Positions 23,813 through 34,005 of a stretch of 64,000 nucleotides of DNA are shown one piece after another; within the stretch, counting starts at the first letter, position 1, and every line of letters begins with the position of its first letter. The translations under genes and the position numbers were made by a program. Below the pieces are notes generated by a model. It did no database searches. It was not told the DNA's origin and saw only the letters and a program-made list of their open reading frames with translations. This stretch comes from Lysinibacillus fusiformis (lineage in GTDB: Bacteria > Bacillota > Bacilli > Bacillales_A > Planococcaceae): contig NZ_CP070490.1 of the NCBI RefSeq assembly GCF_016925635.1, positions 3,602,001 to 3,666,000 on the forward strand. Direction: 5' to 3'.

Positions 23813-24091
23813 TTATTCTATCGTCATTTTTTTCGGTGATTCTGTACCTGTATACCAATCCAATTCAATTTCAAATGAATACTTGTCGCCCTTTTTTGTA
23901 TAGGAGTATTCGATTTTGAGCTGCTCACTAGGGCTAACAACAGTTGGCTCTGTGCCTTGAACAAAAGTGAATTCACCATTTTCTTTAAGCTTTTTTGCGA
24001 TTGTTTCCAGTGTTGCGGCAAATTCTGCTACACTTTGTCGTTCTTTATGCTTCAAAATAACTTCTGTCATTGGTTTATTTTGTTTTTGCAT
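23813..24091 (-). CDS. amphi-Trp domain-containing protein
   Basis: A 92-residue protein from ATG 24091 (AAGGAGGGA upstream). HKERQSVAEFAATLETIAKK, GEFTFVQGTEPTVVSPSEQL and the C-terminal YSFEIELDWYTG match the amphi-Trp domain, a small alternating-hydrophobicity module with a conserved late Trp found in bacteria and archaea. No function is known. An extended -10 (TGTTATAAT, minus strand, plus 24122-24130) lies about 30 bases upstream. Monocistronic. Confidence 0.72.
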   Translation of the reverse strand: MQKQNKPMTEVILKHKERQSVAEFAATLETIAKKLKENGEFTFVQGTEPTVVSPSEQLKIEYSYTKKGDKYSFEIELDWYTGTESPKKMTIE

Positions 24092-24161
24092 CAAAATCCC
24101 TCCTTACGTATTGTTACTTCTATTATAACATGGAAGGGTCACTAAGCTTTTTTAACAACAC

Positions 24162-24201
24162 AAAAAGCGGATGAAGGAAACGATCCTTTTCCTAATCCGC
24201 T
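24162..24201 (-). terminator. Terminator of the cold-shock gene
   Basis: On the minus strand AGCGGAT pairs with ATCCGCT with inner GGAAA/TTTCC, then TTTTTG. Confidence 0.8.
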
Positions 24202-24236
24202 GCTAATCTGGAACTACACGGATAGCCCCATTCTGC

Positions 24237-24437
24237 TTATCGTTTTACAACATTTGATGCTTGGGGTCCACGATTGCCTTCCACAACATCAAATGAAACC
24301 TTTTGACCTTCTTCAAGTGTACGGAAGCCTTCCTCCTGGATGCCCGTAAAATGAACAAATACATCTTCGCCATCATCACATTCAATAAAGCCATAACCCT
24401 TTTCATTATTGAACCACTTTACGATCCCCTGTTGCAT
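24237..24437 (-). CDS. Cold-shock protein (CspA family)
   Basis: A 66-residue single CSD-fold protein, the usual length. RNP1 is KGYGFIE and RNP2 is VFVHFTG, both complete, so it should bind single-stranded RNA/DNA as a chaperone. The start is taken at ATG 24437 with GGAGGCG 9 bases upstream; an ATG two codons earlier is too close to that site. The region upstream to 24640 is AT-rich and may hold a long 5' leader, as is common for csp genes, but I see no specific element. Confidence 0.92.
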   Translation of the reverse strand: MQQGIVKWFNNEKGYGFIECDDGEDVFVHFTGIQEEGFRTLEEGQKVSFDVVEGNRGPQASNVVKR

Positions 24438-24649
24438 AAGCATTCGCCTCCAATGCGCTTGAATGTAAAATAAAGTTAACTAAGTCGTGCTATATTGAGA
24501 AAATGTGAAAAAATTGCATTTTCTCTTAGAACATACAGGAATTGAACAAAGTTGTCAATCGATTGTCGAAATGCTCGTATATCTGGCTTTCTTTTTTTTC
24601 ACAATTAAGACTATAATGGAAATGAACAACATAGAAAGTAGGATGCCAA

Positions 24650-26329
24650 ATGACAACGAAAAATCAACCATTATCAGATTTAGAAATCGCTAGTCAAGCA
24701 GTGATCAAACCTATTACGGAAATTGCCAATGCTGCGGGTATTCCAGACGATGCCCTTGAGCAGTATGGACGCTACAAAGCAAAGATCGATCCATTAAAAA
24801 TTACAGCTCAGGGCGAGGATGCAAAGGTTGTATTAGTCTCAGCCATTAGTCCAACCCCAGCAGGTGAAGGGAAGTCGACGGTAACGGTAGGACTGGCAGA
24901 TGCCCTTCATCAATTAGATAAGAAAGTGATGGTTGCTTTACGTGAACCATCATTGGGTCCCGTAATGGGCGTAAAAGGTGGAGCAACTGGCGGTGGCTAC
25001 GCACAGGTAGTACCGATGGAGGATATTAATTTACATTTCACTGGTGACCTTCATGCGATTACAACAGCTAATAATGCTTTATCTGCATTCATTGATAATC
25101 ATATCCATCAAGGGAATGCATTAAACATTGATCCACGACGCATTATTTGGAAGCGTGTAATGGACTTAAATGATCGTGCCCTTCGTAAGGTAGTGGTGGG
25201 ATTAGGTGGTCCTGTTCAAGGCATGCCGCGCGAGGACGGCTTTGATATTACGGTTGCCTCTGAAATTATGGCGGTATTCTGTTTAGCAACAAGCATTGAG
25301 GATTTACGCGAGCGCATTGCAAGTATCGTGATTGGCTATACTTTTGAGCGTGAGCCTGTCTTTGTGCGTGATTTACAGGTAGAGGGTGCCTTAACACTAT
25401 TATTAAAAGATGCCTTTAAGCCAAACTTAGTCCAAACATTAGAGGGAACACCTGCCATTATCCATGGTGGTCCATTTGCGAATATTGCTCATGGCTGTAA
25501 TTCCATTATGGCGACACAAACAGCTCGTAAGCTAGCTGATATTGTGGTGACAGAAGCGGGCTTCGGCTCTGATTTAGGTGCTGAAAAATTCATGAACATT
25601 AAAGCCCGTAAAGCTGGCTTTAAACCAAGTGCGGTAGTTATCGTAGCGACAATTCGTGCATTAAAAATGCATGGTGGTGTACCGAAAACAGCGCTTGTAG
25701 GTGAAAATGTGGAAGCACTTCTACAAGGAATTGAAAACTTAGCTAAACATGTTGATACAGTTCGTACATTTGGCGTTGAACCAATTATTGCCTTAAATCG
25801 TTTTATCACGGACACAGAAGCTGAGCTAGAAGCTGTTCTGAACTGGTGTCAGGAAAATCATGTTCGTATTGCTCGTACAAATGTCTGGGAAGAGGGCGGT
25901 AAAGGTGGTCTAGCCCTAGCTGAGCAAGTACTAGCTGTGCTAGAGGAAGAAAACAACTTCTCACCTTTATACGACGTAACAGAATCGATTGAAGAAAAGG
26001 TACGTACGATTGTGCAAAAGGTATATGGCGGGAAAGATGTACAATTTACAGACCAAGCTAAAAAACAAATTGCCCAAATCGAAAAATTCGGCTGGGACTC
26101 TCTTCCGGTTTGTATGGCGAAAACACAGTACTCTTTATCAGATCAACCAAGTTTACTTGGTCGTCCAGAAGGCTTTACCATCACAATTCGTGAAGTTATT
26201 CCAAAGCTTGGTGCAGGCTTCTTAGTGTGCCTAACTGGCGATATTATGACAATGCCAGGACTTCCAAAAGCACCTGCTGCCCTACGTATGAATGTCGATA
26301 ATGAAGGACATGCGGTAGGATTGTTCTAA
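24650..26329 (+). CDS. fhs: Formate-tetrahydrofolate ligase
   Basis: Forms 10-formyl-THF from formate, THF and ATP in one-carbon metabolism. The 559-residue length is right for the bacterial enzyme. The P-loop-like [14 protein letters not shown] is near residues 68-81. [20 protein letters not shown] and the C-terminal [15 protein letters not shown], an FTHFS signature, are intact. ATG 24650 follows AGTAGGATG. It is single, with a -10-like TATAAT at 24612-24617 and its own terminator. Confidence 0.96.
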   Translation: MTTKNQPLSDLEIASQAVIKPITEIANAAGIPDDALEQYGRYKAKIDPLKITAQGEDAKVVLVSAISPTPAGEGKSTVTVGLADALHQLDKKVMVALREPSLGPVMGVKGGATGGGYAQVVPMEDINLHFTGDLHAITTANNALSAFIDNHIHQGNALNIDPRRIIWKRVMDLNDRALRKVVVGLGGPVQGMPREDGFDITVASEIMAVFCLATSIEDLRERIASIVIGYTFEREPVFVRDLQVEGALTLLLKDAFKPNLVQTLEGTPAIIHGGPFANIAHGCNSIMATQTARKLADIVVTEAGFGSDLGAEKFMNIKARKAGFKPSAVVIVATIRALKMHGGVPKTALVGENVEALLQGIENLAKHVDTVRTFGVEPIIALNRFITDTEAELEAVLNWCQENHVRIARTNVWEEGGKGGLALAEQVLAVLEEENNFSPLYDVTESIEEKVRTIVQKVYGGKDVQFTDQAKKQIAQIEKFGWDSLPVCMAKTQYSLSDQPSLLGRPEGFTITIREVIPKLGAGFLVCLTGDIMTMPGLPKAPAALRMNVDNEGHAVGLF

Positions 26330-26339
26330 ATGCATGTTG

Positions 26340-26372
26340 AAAGCTGCCCAAGTTAAATGGGCAGCTTTTTTT
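26340..26372 (+). terminator. Terminator of fhs
   Basis: AAAGCTGCCC pairs with GGGCAGCTTT, then a long T-run. Confidence 0.92.
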
Positions 26373-26543
26373 ATCGATAATGGAGAAACTGGGTTCCTAG
26401 ATGTTCGCTGCATTGTCTGGAAGTGACCTAACTCATCGTCTATCCACAATGCAAACATGGTATAAATGTGAAATTTTAGTTGATTCCTTCACCCGCTACA
26501 TGAGTAAAAATTCATAAAAATTAATTTTTTTTTAAAAGATTTT

Positions 26544-26573
26544 AAGATTCTAGTGAAAACTAGGATCTTTTTT
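26544..26573 (+). terminator. Hairpin with T-run in the gap before the hydantoinase operon
   Basis: AAGATTCTAG (26544-26553) pairs with CTAGGATCTT (one mismatch region), followed by six T residues. It lies upstream of the predicted promoter at 26715-26743, so it probably insulates the operon. The rest of 26373-26800 is AT-rich and shows no gene. Confidence 0.6.
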
Positions 26574-26714
26574 ATATTGTAGAAAAAACACGAGAACTTT
26601 CCTTATATAAATGTGTTTGGTATTTTTTATTAATAGTTCTCTGATTTTGGAAAGAAAGAGCGGATTTTTACAACGAAGGACAATTGTCAAATGAATTTTT
26701 ATTTAAAAAATACA

Positions 26715-26743
26715 TTGAATTTTCTTTTTCTTTTAAATATAAT
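26715..26743 (+). promoter_or_regulatory. Promoter of the hydantoinase operon
   Basis: TTGAAT (26715-26720), a 17-bp spacer and a perfect TATAAT (26738-26743). The predicted start is near 26750. Confidence 0.65.
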
Positions 26744-26758
26744 TTATTTAATTCTAAT

Positions 26759-26775
26759 TCGGAACACTGTACCGA
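26759..26775. promoter_or_regulatory. 17-bp imperfect palindrome, candidate IclR operator
   Basis: TCGGAACACTGTACCGA is self-complementary at 7 of 8 paired positions around a central C. It stands out as GC-rich in a very AT-rich stretch and lies just after the predicted transcription start, where a bound repressor would block elongation. Part of it, GGAACAC, recurs 20 bp on at 26781. Confidence 0.55.
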
Positions 26776-26801
26776 TAATAGGAACACGGAGGGATGAAGT
26801 C

Positions 26802-28838
26802 TTGAAAATCGCAACAGATATTGGCGGTACTTTTACCGACCTAGTTTTCACAGATGAAAAAGGAAATCTTCATTTTGATAAGGGCCATACGACACCTGGT
26901 CATTTTGAGGATGGCATATTAAATGTATTAGGACGACATGTAACAGAAGATTCTTTAATTGAATCATTTATTCATGGATCGACGGTTATCATCAATACAT
27001 TAACGGAAAGAAAAGGGGGCGTAGTCGGGTTAATTACAACAAAAGGCTTCCGTGACATCATAGAAATTGCTCGTGGAAATCGACCAGACTTATATAACTT
27101 TAAATATAAAAAGCCAGAACCATTTGTAGAGCGTTATTTACGACAAGAAATTGATGAGCGAATCGATTTTAAAGGAAATATTATGAAAGCGCTTAATACC
27201 GAGGAAGTTGGCGATATCGTTCATAAATTTAAGGAATTGGGTGTTGAGGCGATAGCCATTTCCTTAATACATGGCTATAAAAATCCAATTCATGAACAAC
27301 AGTTAAAAGAAGCTATTTTAAAAATTTGGCCTGAAGTGTATATCACACTTTCAAGTGAAACGATTAAAGAATACCGAGAGTATGAAAGAACAAACACAAC
27401 GGTCCTTAATTCTTATGTAAAGCCCATTGCACATGCCTACTTAAAAAGCTTAAAAGAGAAATTAAGCACAATTGGCATTACAGACCATTTAAAAATTATG
27501 CAATCGAATGGCGGAACAACAAGCTTTGATAAAGCGATGGAGCTGCCAATTAACCTTGTAGAATCTGGTCCAGTAGCAGGTATGTTTGGGGCAGCAAAAT
27601 TAGGCCAACTTCTCAATGAATCCAATATTATCGCCTTTGATGTGGGTGGGACGACAGCAAAATGCTCGCTTATTACAGATGGCAAAGTCAATGTCACAAC
27701 AGATTACTATATTGAAAAAAATGAAAAATTTGCAGGTTATCCGATTAAAACACCTGTAGTGGATATTGTTGAAATCGGCAATGGAGGTGGCTCCATCGCA
27801 CGTGTAGATCAGTTTGGCTCATTAAAGGTTGGACCAGATTCTGCGGGGGCAAATCCAGGACCTGTAGCATATGGCTTAGGGAATACACAGCCAACAATTA
27901 CAGATGCCAATGTTTATTTAGGAAGATTATCCTTAGAAAACTTTGATAACCCAGTATCTATTGACAAAGTGGAGGAGGCTCTTGTTGAAGCAATTGCGAA
28001 ACCATTTCATGTGTCAGCAGAAGAAGCAGCACAAGGTATTTTAGATATTGCAAACTCCAATATGTTAAACGCACTGAAGCTGATCTCTATTCGTAAAGGC
28101 TATGACCCTGAAGATTTTACTATGGTGGCATTTGGTGGTGGTGGCCCACTACATGCGATTAACCTAGCAGAAGAACTAGGCATGAAAAAAGTCATTATTC
28201 CTTATGGTTCATCCGTCTTCTCAGCATTAGGAATGATGATGACTGAATACCGACAAGATTATATTCAAACAAGTTTAATGGGGTTCGATCATCATCATCT
28301 AGCGGCGATTCAAGAAAATATTGATCAAGTGATTGCCAATGCCTATGCAGATGCACCATTATCAAAGGATCATTATTATTTTGAAATTAATTATGATTTA
28401 CGCTATAAAGGTCAAGAGCATGCCGTTAAATTAAATGCATCAACTATTACGCTTGATGAAGAGGGGCTACTAGAATTAGCTGAAGCCTTCCACATCAAAC
28501 ATAAACAAGAGTTTTCTTTTGATTTACCAGCTACACCAATTGAGCTAGTCAACTTACATCTTACAATCTACGGTAAAGATGAAGCGGTTCAATTTAAAGA
28601 GCTAGACTTCTCATCTATCGATGGTTCCACATGTGTCAAGGCACAACGCAATTTATATGTGAAGGGAACAGGTTGGGTAGAGGTCAATGTCTATGACCAA
28701 CAAAAATTAGTACCTGGTTATGTCATTACGGGTCCTGCTATTGTGGAAAATCCAACATCTACGGTCGTAATCAATGACAAACAATCGATTGAAATTGATA
28801 AATACGGCAACTTGATTGTAGAGATGGAGGGGAAATAA
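26802..28838 (+). CDS. hyuA: Hydantoinase/oxoprolinase subunit A
   Basis: About 678 residues from TTG 26802, which has CGGAGGGA 7 bases upstream. An open extension to 26691 encodes a low-complexity hydrophobic stretch that the family lacks. ASKHA ATP-binding motifs are visible: ATDIGGTFTDLVF at the N-terminus, FDVGGTTAKCSL near residue 279, and FGGGGPLHA near 445. Members pair with subunit B to open hydantoins or 5-oxoproline using ATP. It is first in a five-gene operon with hyuB, iclR, an OPT permease and a DUF917 gene. The specific substrate is not known. Confidence 0.88.
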   Translation: MKIATDIGGTFTDLVFTDEKGNLHFDKGHTTPGHFEDGILNVLGRHVTEDSLIESFIHGSTVIINTLTERKGGVVGLITTKGFRDIIEIARGNRPDLYNFKYKKPEPFVERYLRQEIDERIDFKGNIMKALNTEEVGDIVHKFKELGVEAIAISLIHGYKNPIHEQQLKEAILKIWPEVYITLSSETIKEYREYERTNTTVLNSYVKPIAHAYLKSLKEKLSTIGITDHLKIMQSNGGTTSFDKAMELPINLVESGPVAGMFGAAKLGQLLNESNIIAFDVGGTTAKCSLITDGKVNVTTDYYIEKNEKFAGYPIKTPVVDIVEIGNGGGSIARVDQFGSLKVGPDSAGANPGPVAYGLGNTQPTITDANVYLGRLSLENFDNPVSIDKVEEALVEAIAKPFHVSAEEAAQGILDIANSNMLNALKLISIRKGYDPEDFTMVAFGGGGPLHAINLAEELGMKKVIIPYGSSVFSALGMMMTEYRQDYIQTSLMGFDHHHLAAIQENIDQVIANAYADAPLSKDHYYFEINYDLRYKGQEHAVKLNASTITLDEEGLLELAEAFHIKHKQEFSFDLPATPIELVNLHLTIYGKDEAVQFKELDFSSIDGSTCVKAQRNLYVKGTGWVEVNVYDQQKLVPGYVITGPAIVENPTSTVVINDKQSIEIDKYGNLIVEMEGK

Positions 28839-28841
28839 AAC

Positions 28842-30521
28842 ATGAAAAAAGATGTTTTTGCAGTAGAAATTATTCAAGATTCATTGCTAGCCATAGGAGA
28901 TGAGATGTTTGTGGCCCTAGCACGCTCTTCTATGAGCCCAGTTATCTATGAAGTATTAGACTACGCTTGTGGTTTAACTGATGCCAAGGGGAATTTAATT
29001 AGTCAAGGGAACGGTGTAACGAGCTTTATTGGGATGTTAAGTCCAATGGTACAGCGTGTTATTGAAAAATTTGATAATGGGGAAAAACTACATGAAGGTG
29101 ATGTCATTATTATCAATGACCCCTATGTTGGAGGTGGATCGCATTTATCGGATGTGGGCTTAGTTCTACCTATTTTCTATAACGGTGAAATTATTGCGTA
29201 CTCTGCCAATAAAGCACACTGGACAGAGGTAGGGGGAATGGACCCTGGTTCGTTTACAAGTAATTCTAATGAAATCTATCAGGAAGGTTTACAGCTACCA
29301 GGTGTCAAACTTTATCATCAAGGTGAGCTGAACGATGCAGTCTATGAAATCATTTCTACGAATGTTCGTTTACCAGAGCTTTCAATCGGTGATATGTTTG
29401 CACAAGTAGCCGCCTTAAAAACAGGTGAAAAACGAATCGCAGAGCTTTGTCAGAAGTTTGGTGCGGAATCGGTGAAATTGTCCATTCAAAAATTATTGGA
29501 CAAGGGTGAGAAAATTGTAGAGCATGAGCTTCAACATCTACCTAAAGGTGAATTTTATGCGGAGGACTTTATTGAAGGGGACCCATTAAAAGGTGGACCT
29601 TATCCAATTAAAGTGAAAGTCACAATCAGTGATGAGGAATTTATTTGTGACTTCAGAGGCTCACATCCGGCGGTCAATGTACCAATGAACTGTTCGCAAT
29701 TTGGTTTAATGGCAAGTGTGCGCGTTATGTTCCTAGCATTACTTGGCGATATTGACGTAATTAACGAGGGTGTCTTTAAACGCTTAACGATTATCACAGA
29801 TGACAATTCCATTGTTTCCGCTAAACGTCCACATCCTGTATCGATGAACTTTGAGGCACGTATTGGGGCAGCTGATCTAATTTGGAAAGCTCTTGCACCG
29901 CATTTACCAGAACGATTATCAGCAGGGCATTTACAGTCTGTTTGTACGTTTATTCTCACAGGGAAAAATCCTGAAAATGATGAATCATTCCTAATTGTTG
30001 AGCCATCTGTCGGTGGCTGGGGCGCAGCGAATGATGAGGATGGTCAAAGTGGGCAATACTGTATGGGAGATGGTGAAACATATAATCTTCCAGTTGAAAT
30101 TGCCGAAACAAAATACGGTATTCAAATTGATGAATATAGCTTGAATTGTGACGGTGCTGGTGCTGGTCAATTTAGAGGTGGCTTAGGTGTGCGTCGCGTT
30201 TATACAGTCAATCATAACGGTCAAAAGGTTTCTGTAAACTTAGGTAGACATCAATTTGCGCCATTCGGTTTAAATGGTGGTGGAGAAGGCTCTCACAACT
30301 ATTTAATCATTCATAAAAAGGATGGAACGAAAATTGGACCAGTAGGCGTACTTGCCAATTATGAATTGCAAAAAGGCGACCGTATTGAGCTTGTTACAGC
30401 AACTGGCGGTGGTTATGGTCATCCACATGAACGAAGCACAGAGGCCATTGAACGTGATCTATTAAATGAATATATTTCAGTAGATGTAGCGAAAGAGCGC
30501 TACGGTTATCAAAACGCTTAA
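28842..30521 (+). CDS. hyuB: Hydantoinase/oxoprolinase subunit B
   Basis: A 559-residue B subunit of the HyuA/HyuB type. N-terminal VEIIQDSLLAIGDEMFVALA and the segment INDPYVGGGSHLSDVGLVLP are typical. The C-terminal GGGYGHPHERS, with Gly-rich loops around GGLGVRRVY, closes the family pattern. It starts 4 bases after hyuA ends, so the two are co-translated and presumably form one ATP-dependent amide ring-opening enzyme (N-methylhydantoinase, 5-oxoprolinase or acetophenone carboxylase type). Length is normal and no lesion is seen. Confidence 0.88.
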   Translation: MKKDVFAVEIIQDSLLAIGDEMFVALARSSMSPVIYEVLDYACGLTDAKGNLISQGNGVTSFIGMLSPMVQRVIEKFDNGEKLHEGDVIIINDPYVGGGSHLSDVGLVLPIFYNGEIIAYSANKAHWTEVGGMDPGSFTSNSNEIYQEGLQLPGVKLYHQGELNDAVYEIISTNVRLPELSIGDMFAQVAALKTGEKRIAELCQKFGAESVKLSIQKLLDKGEKIVEHELQHLPKGEFYAEDFIEGDPLKGGPYPIKVKVTISDEEFICDFRGSHPAVNVPMNCSQFGLMASVRVMFLALLGDIDVINEGVFKRLTIITDDNSIVSAKRPHPVSMNFEARIGAADLIWKALAPHLPERLSAGHLQSVCTFILTGKNPENDESFLIVEPSVGGWGAANDEDGQSGQYCMGDGETYNLPVEIAETKYGIQIDEYSLNCDGAGAGQFRGGLGVRRVYTVNHNGQKVSVNLGRHQFAPFGLNGGGEGSHNYLIIHKKDGTKIGPVGVLANYELQKGDRIELVTATGGGYGHPHERSTEAIERDLLNEYISVDVAKERYGYQNA

Positions 30522-30533
30522 AGGGAGAAATAA

Positions 30534-31286
30534 ATGACTGTCAAGACATTAAAAAACTCATTGGATATACTAGAGTGTTTTGCCACGACAGAAAATGCAT
30601 TGGGTGTTCGTGAGATTTCACGCATGATGAAACTGCCGACAAGTGTCGTGCAAAGAACCATTAATACATTTACAGAAGCGGGTTATTTAATACAGGATGA
30701 ACACACGAAAAAATATAAACTGGGTTATAAAATGTACCTTTTTTATGATGTGTTATCGAATTCCAAAGACCCTCACTCGACCATTTATGAATTGATGCAA
30801 AATCTTGCCAGTGAAATAAATGAATCAGTATTTCTTACTTATATGGACAATGAATACGGTGTCACAACGAAAATAGCCGAAAGCAATAAAAATGTAAAGT
30901 ATGCGGTGTCTTTAGGAACAAAGACACCCCTTTACATCGGTGCTTCCTGTAAGGTAATGTTTGCTTATTTAGACGAGGACAGGCAGCTAGAATTAATGGC
31001 CTTCTTTCTGGAGGAACAATCGAAAGAAGAGCATATTTCTTTCCTAGCGTCATTAAAGGGAGAGCTGCAACAAATTCGCCAAAACAACTGGTGTGTTACT
31101 GTTGGGGAGTATAATGAACATGCATTTGGCATCAGTGTACCGTTATTTAACTATAAAAAAGAAATCACTGCATCTCTTACGATTTCTGGGCTAGTATATG
31201 ATTTAGATGATCAAAGGGAGAAAAATATGCTTGAACAGTTAGTGAAAGTAGCTCAGCAAATACAATCACACATTTCAAAATTATAA
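30534..31286 (+). CDS. IclR family transcriptional regulator
   Basis: A 250-residue regulator with an N-terminal winged HTH (VREISRMMKLPTSVVQRTIN, about residues 21-41) and a C-terminal effector domain of the IclR/GAF-like fold (about 75-250) with IGASCKVMFAY. It sits inside the hydantoinase operon, 12 bases after hyuB, an arrangement that gives negative feedback on its own operon. The likely operator is the palindrome at 26759-26775. The effector would be a substrate or product of the pathway. Confidence 0.85.
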   Translation: MTVKTLKNSLDILECFATTENALGVREISRMMKLPTSVVQRTINTFTEAGYLIQDEHTKKYKLGYKMYLFYDVLSNSKDPHSTIYELMQNLASEINESVFLTYMDNEYGVTTKIAESNKNVKYAVSLGTKTPLYIGASCKVMFAYLDEDRQLELMAFFLEEQSKEEHISFLASLKGELQQIRQNNWCVTVGEYNEHAFGISVPLFNYKKEITASLTISGLVYDLDDQREKNMLEQLVKVAQQIQSHISKL

Positions 31287-31308
31287 CAACAATAGGGGAG
31301 CTGACACT

Positions 31309-32883
31309 ATGAATAATAAAGTATTACATCCAAGGGCTTTAGAGCCTGTAACTCTACTAATGATCGTCTTAACATCTGTTGTGGGGGCAATTATTGGGAT
31401 ACAACTGATTACGACTTTAGGGATTTCTGCCAATACATCGATCGTTGGGGCAATATTTGCGATGATTCTTGGAAGAATACCGATTGGCAAACTCATTGCC
31501 TTTAAATCCGTGCACAGACAAAATATTATTCAAACGGCGATTTCTTCAGCTACATTTAGTGCAGCAAGTAGCTTAATGTTGCCAATTGGTATTCCATATG
31601 TATTAGGCTATGAAAATTTAGTATTACCATTGTTTATCGGTGTTATTTTAGCGATGTTTGTCGATGCTTTATTATTATATAAATTTTTCGATACAAAGAT
31701 TTTCCCAGCAGCAGGTACTTGGCCACCAGGGATTGCAACTGCTGAAGCCATTAAAGCGGGCGATAAAGGCGGTAAGAATGCAAAGGTATTAATTGGTGGT
31801 GTATTAATCGGTATCGTGGGAGCTGTTTTGAAAATTCCAATGTCAGCTTTTGGGGTAGCGTTCATCGGTAATATTTGGGCGCTGTCGATGTTTGGAATTG
31901 GTCTTTTATTAAGAGGCTATTCTGTTCAATTATTTAATATTGATTTAAATGCTTACTATATTCCACACGGTATTATGATTGGTGCAGGAATCGTGGCTCT
32001 TTTCCAAGTAGCGTTTACATTATTGAATAAACGCTCTGCGAAAAAGTCAGAAGAGTTAAGCTATTCAAAAGATGCAAAAGAAATTCGTCAAGGTTTTGGT
32101 GTTGGATTTATTGCCTATTTAGCCATTGCATTATTAATCGCCATTTTAGGTGGGATTATTACACATATGTCTTTCGGAATGCTAATAGGATTCATCATCT
32201 TTGCAACAATTGCTGCATTTGTCCATGAGCTGATCGTTGGTATTGCAGCGATGCATGCAGGTTGGTTCCCAGCATTTGCAGTAGCGTTTATCACACTGAT
32301 TGTTGGTATTTTAATTGGTTTCCCAGCACCAGCGCTTGCGTTATTGGCAGGGTATAGTGCCGCTACAGGGGTAGCATTTGCTGATATGGGCTATGACTTA
32401 AAAACAGGTTTTATTTTACGTGGAAATGGTAGTGATCCTGCTTTAGAAAAAGAAGGACGTAAACAGCAAATGATTGCTGGTATGTTAGCCTTCTCCATTT
32501 CAGCAGTCGTTGTGCTACTTTCGTATAAATCTTATTTTGCACAAGGTTTAGTAGCACCTGTTAACCATGTATATGCAGCTACAATTCAATCGGGCGTTAC
32601 GGGCGATGTAGCGAAACAATTAATGATTTGGGCGATTCCAGGTGCGTTAATTCAGCTAATTGGTGGTTCAAAACGTCAAATGGGTATCTTATTTGCAACA
32701 GGTTTATTACTTGTCAATCCAATTGCTGGTTGGGCTGTATTAGCTGGTATCTTACTTCGTGTTATTTTCACATATGTGACGAAAGGTAAGAGAGAATCTG
32801 AAATGACTGTCTTTGCAGCGGGTGTCATCGCTGGAGATGCGTTGTATAGCTTCTTCTCTTCTATTCTAAAAATAGGGAAATAG
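31309..32883 (+). CDS. OPT family transporter
   Basis: A 524-residue integral membrane protein with about 12-14 hydrophobic segments. The opening LMIVLTSVVGAIIGIQLITT, repeated ILGRIPIGK-like loops and the motif FPAAGTWPPGIATAEA resemble the oligopeptide/YSL transporter superfamily; the last motif corresponds to the family's NPG-like substrate loop region. It is shorter than eukaryotic OPTs but similar to bacterial members. In this operon it should carry the hydantoinase substrate (a hydantoin, 5-oxoproline or related cyclic amide). That is an inference from context only. Confidence 0.75.
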   Translation: MNNKVLHPRALEPVTLLMIVLTSVVGAIIGIQLITTLGISANTSIVGAIFAMILGRIPIGKLIAFKSVHRQNIIQTAISSATFSAASSLMLPIGIPYVLGYENLVLPLFIGVILAMFVDALLLYKFFDTKIFPAAGTWPPGIATAEAIKAGDKGGKNAKVLIGGVLIGIVGAVLKIPMSAFGVAFIGNIWALSMFGIGLLLRGYSVQLFNIDLNAYYIPHGIMIGAGIVALFQVAFTLLNKRSAKKSEELSYSKDAKEIRQGFGVGFIAYLAIALLIAILGGIITHMSFGMLIGFIIFATIAAFVHELIVGIAAMHAGWFPAFAVAFITLIVGILIGFPAPALALLAGYSAATGVAFADMGYDLKTGFILRGNGSDPALEKEGRKQQMIAGMLAFSISAVVVLLSYKSYFAQGLVAPVNHVYAATIQSGVTGDVAKQLMIWAIPGALIQLIGGSKRQMGILFATGLLLVNPIAGWAVLAGILLRVIFTYVTKGKRESEMTVFAAGVIAGDALYSFFSSILKIGK

Positions 32884-32899
32884 AAAGGAGTAATGATGA

Positions 32900-33943
32900 A
32901 TGGCAAAAGGATTATCGTATGAGGATGGGATTGCTGCGGTTTATGGAGGAGCGATCCTTGGTGGAGGCGGCGGTGGTCTCCTAGAGGAAGGACTCAAGCT
33001 AGTGGAGGAAATCTTTGCAGCAGGAGAACCTCAAATCGTGGATATTAACGAATTAAACCAAGAAGATTTAGTTGCCTGTGTGGCAATGGTAGGTGCGCCA
33101 TCAGCAGTCGATCAATATATTTCGAATGAACAGCTTTGTTGGAGCTATCGCAATATGAACAACCATACCAATCAACGTCTAAAGGGCATCATTACCAATG
33201 AAAATGGTGCCATCACGACGATTAATGGCTGGTTGCAGTCCGTCTTATTAAATGTACCTGTTGTAGATGCTCCCTGTAATGGGCGAGCACATCCAACAGG
33301 AATCATGGGTTCTTTAAATCTCCATGAACAACAAGGTTATCAATCCGTACAATTTTATGCAGGAGGGAAAGATGACTTCGCCGTCCAGGGCTTTGTGGAA
33401 GGGAATTTACACAGCACCGCAAAAACAGCACGCCAAGCGTCTATTTTAGCAGGCGGGCTCGTAGGGGTAACTCGAAATCCTGTGACGATTGACTATTTAC
33501 AAAAACATGGAGCGCCAAATGCGATTACAATGGCCATAGAGCTTGGCTATCGCTTCTTAAATGGACAAATCTTTGAAGAAAAATTAGCCAATGTGTTGCA
33601 GCATTTGAATGGCGTACACATCGTATCAGGTGAAGTCATGAATTATTCGTTAATGAAGGATAATGGCTTTGATGTAGGAAAATTATCAGTGGGTGATTAC
33701 CATCTAACGTTCTGGAATGAATATATGACGTTATCGAAGGAAGGACAGGTACAATCTAAATTCCCAGACCTCATCATGACGTTCGATACGGATAAAATGA
33801 TGCCTGTTCCAAGTGCAAGTATTCAAGAGGGGATGCATGTCGCAGTTATTCATGTAGACCAATCGAACTTAAAATTAAGTTCAACAATGCAAAACGAAGC
33901 ACTTTTACAGGAAATCGATGAAGTGATCAAAGACGTTCTATAA
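32900..33943 (+). CDS. DUF917 family protein
   Basis: A 347-residue soluble protein. It opens LSYEDGIAAVYGGAILGGGG, continues GGLLEEGL, and has CNGRAHPTGIMGSLNLH and a C-terminal VIHVDQSNLKL. This fits DUF917 (S-Me-THD-like) proteins, often encoded next to hydantoinase genes. No reaction is firmly known. ATG 32900 follows GAAAGGAG. It is the last gene of the operon, ended by the hairpin at 33963-34005. Its conserved company suggests that it processes the ring-opened product or a related intermediate. Confidence 0.78.
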   Translation: MAKGLSYEDGIAAVYGGAILGGGGGGLLEEGLKLVEEIFAAGEPQIVDINELNQEDLVACVAMVGAPSAVDQYISNEQLCWSYRNMNNHTNQRLKGIITNENGAITTINGWLQSVLLNVPVVDAPCNGRAHPTGIMGSLNLHEQQGYQSVQFYAGGKDDFAVQGFVEGNLHSTAKTARQASILAGGLVGVTRNPVTIDYLQKHGAPNAITMAIELGYRFLNGQIFEEKLANVLQHLNGVHIVSGEVMNYSLMKDNGFDVGKLSVGDYHLTFWNEYMTLSKEGQVQSKFPDLIMTFDTDKMMPVPSASIQEGMHVAVIHVDQSNLKLSSTMQNEALLQEIDEVIKDVL

Positions 33944-33962
33944 AGAAAGAATACAAAACAGT

Positions 33963-34005
33963 AAAAGCTGCCATCATCTACTTGAATGTAAGATGGGCAG
34001 CTTTT
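33963..34005 (+). terminator. Terminator of the hydantoinase operon
   Basis: AAAAGCTGCC pairs with GGCAGCTTTT; inner CATCTTA/TAAGATG-like pairing extends the stem. Confidence 0.85.

Noticed and set aside
26691-26801. 37-residue N-terminal extension of hyuA
   Set aside because: Low-complexity hydrophobic residues over the promoter and operator region; the TTG at 26802 with CGGAGGGA gives the family N-terminus.
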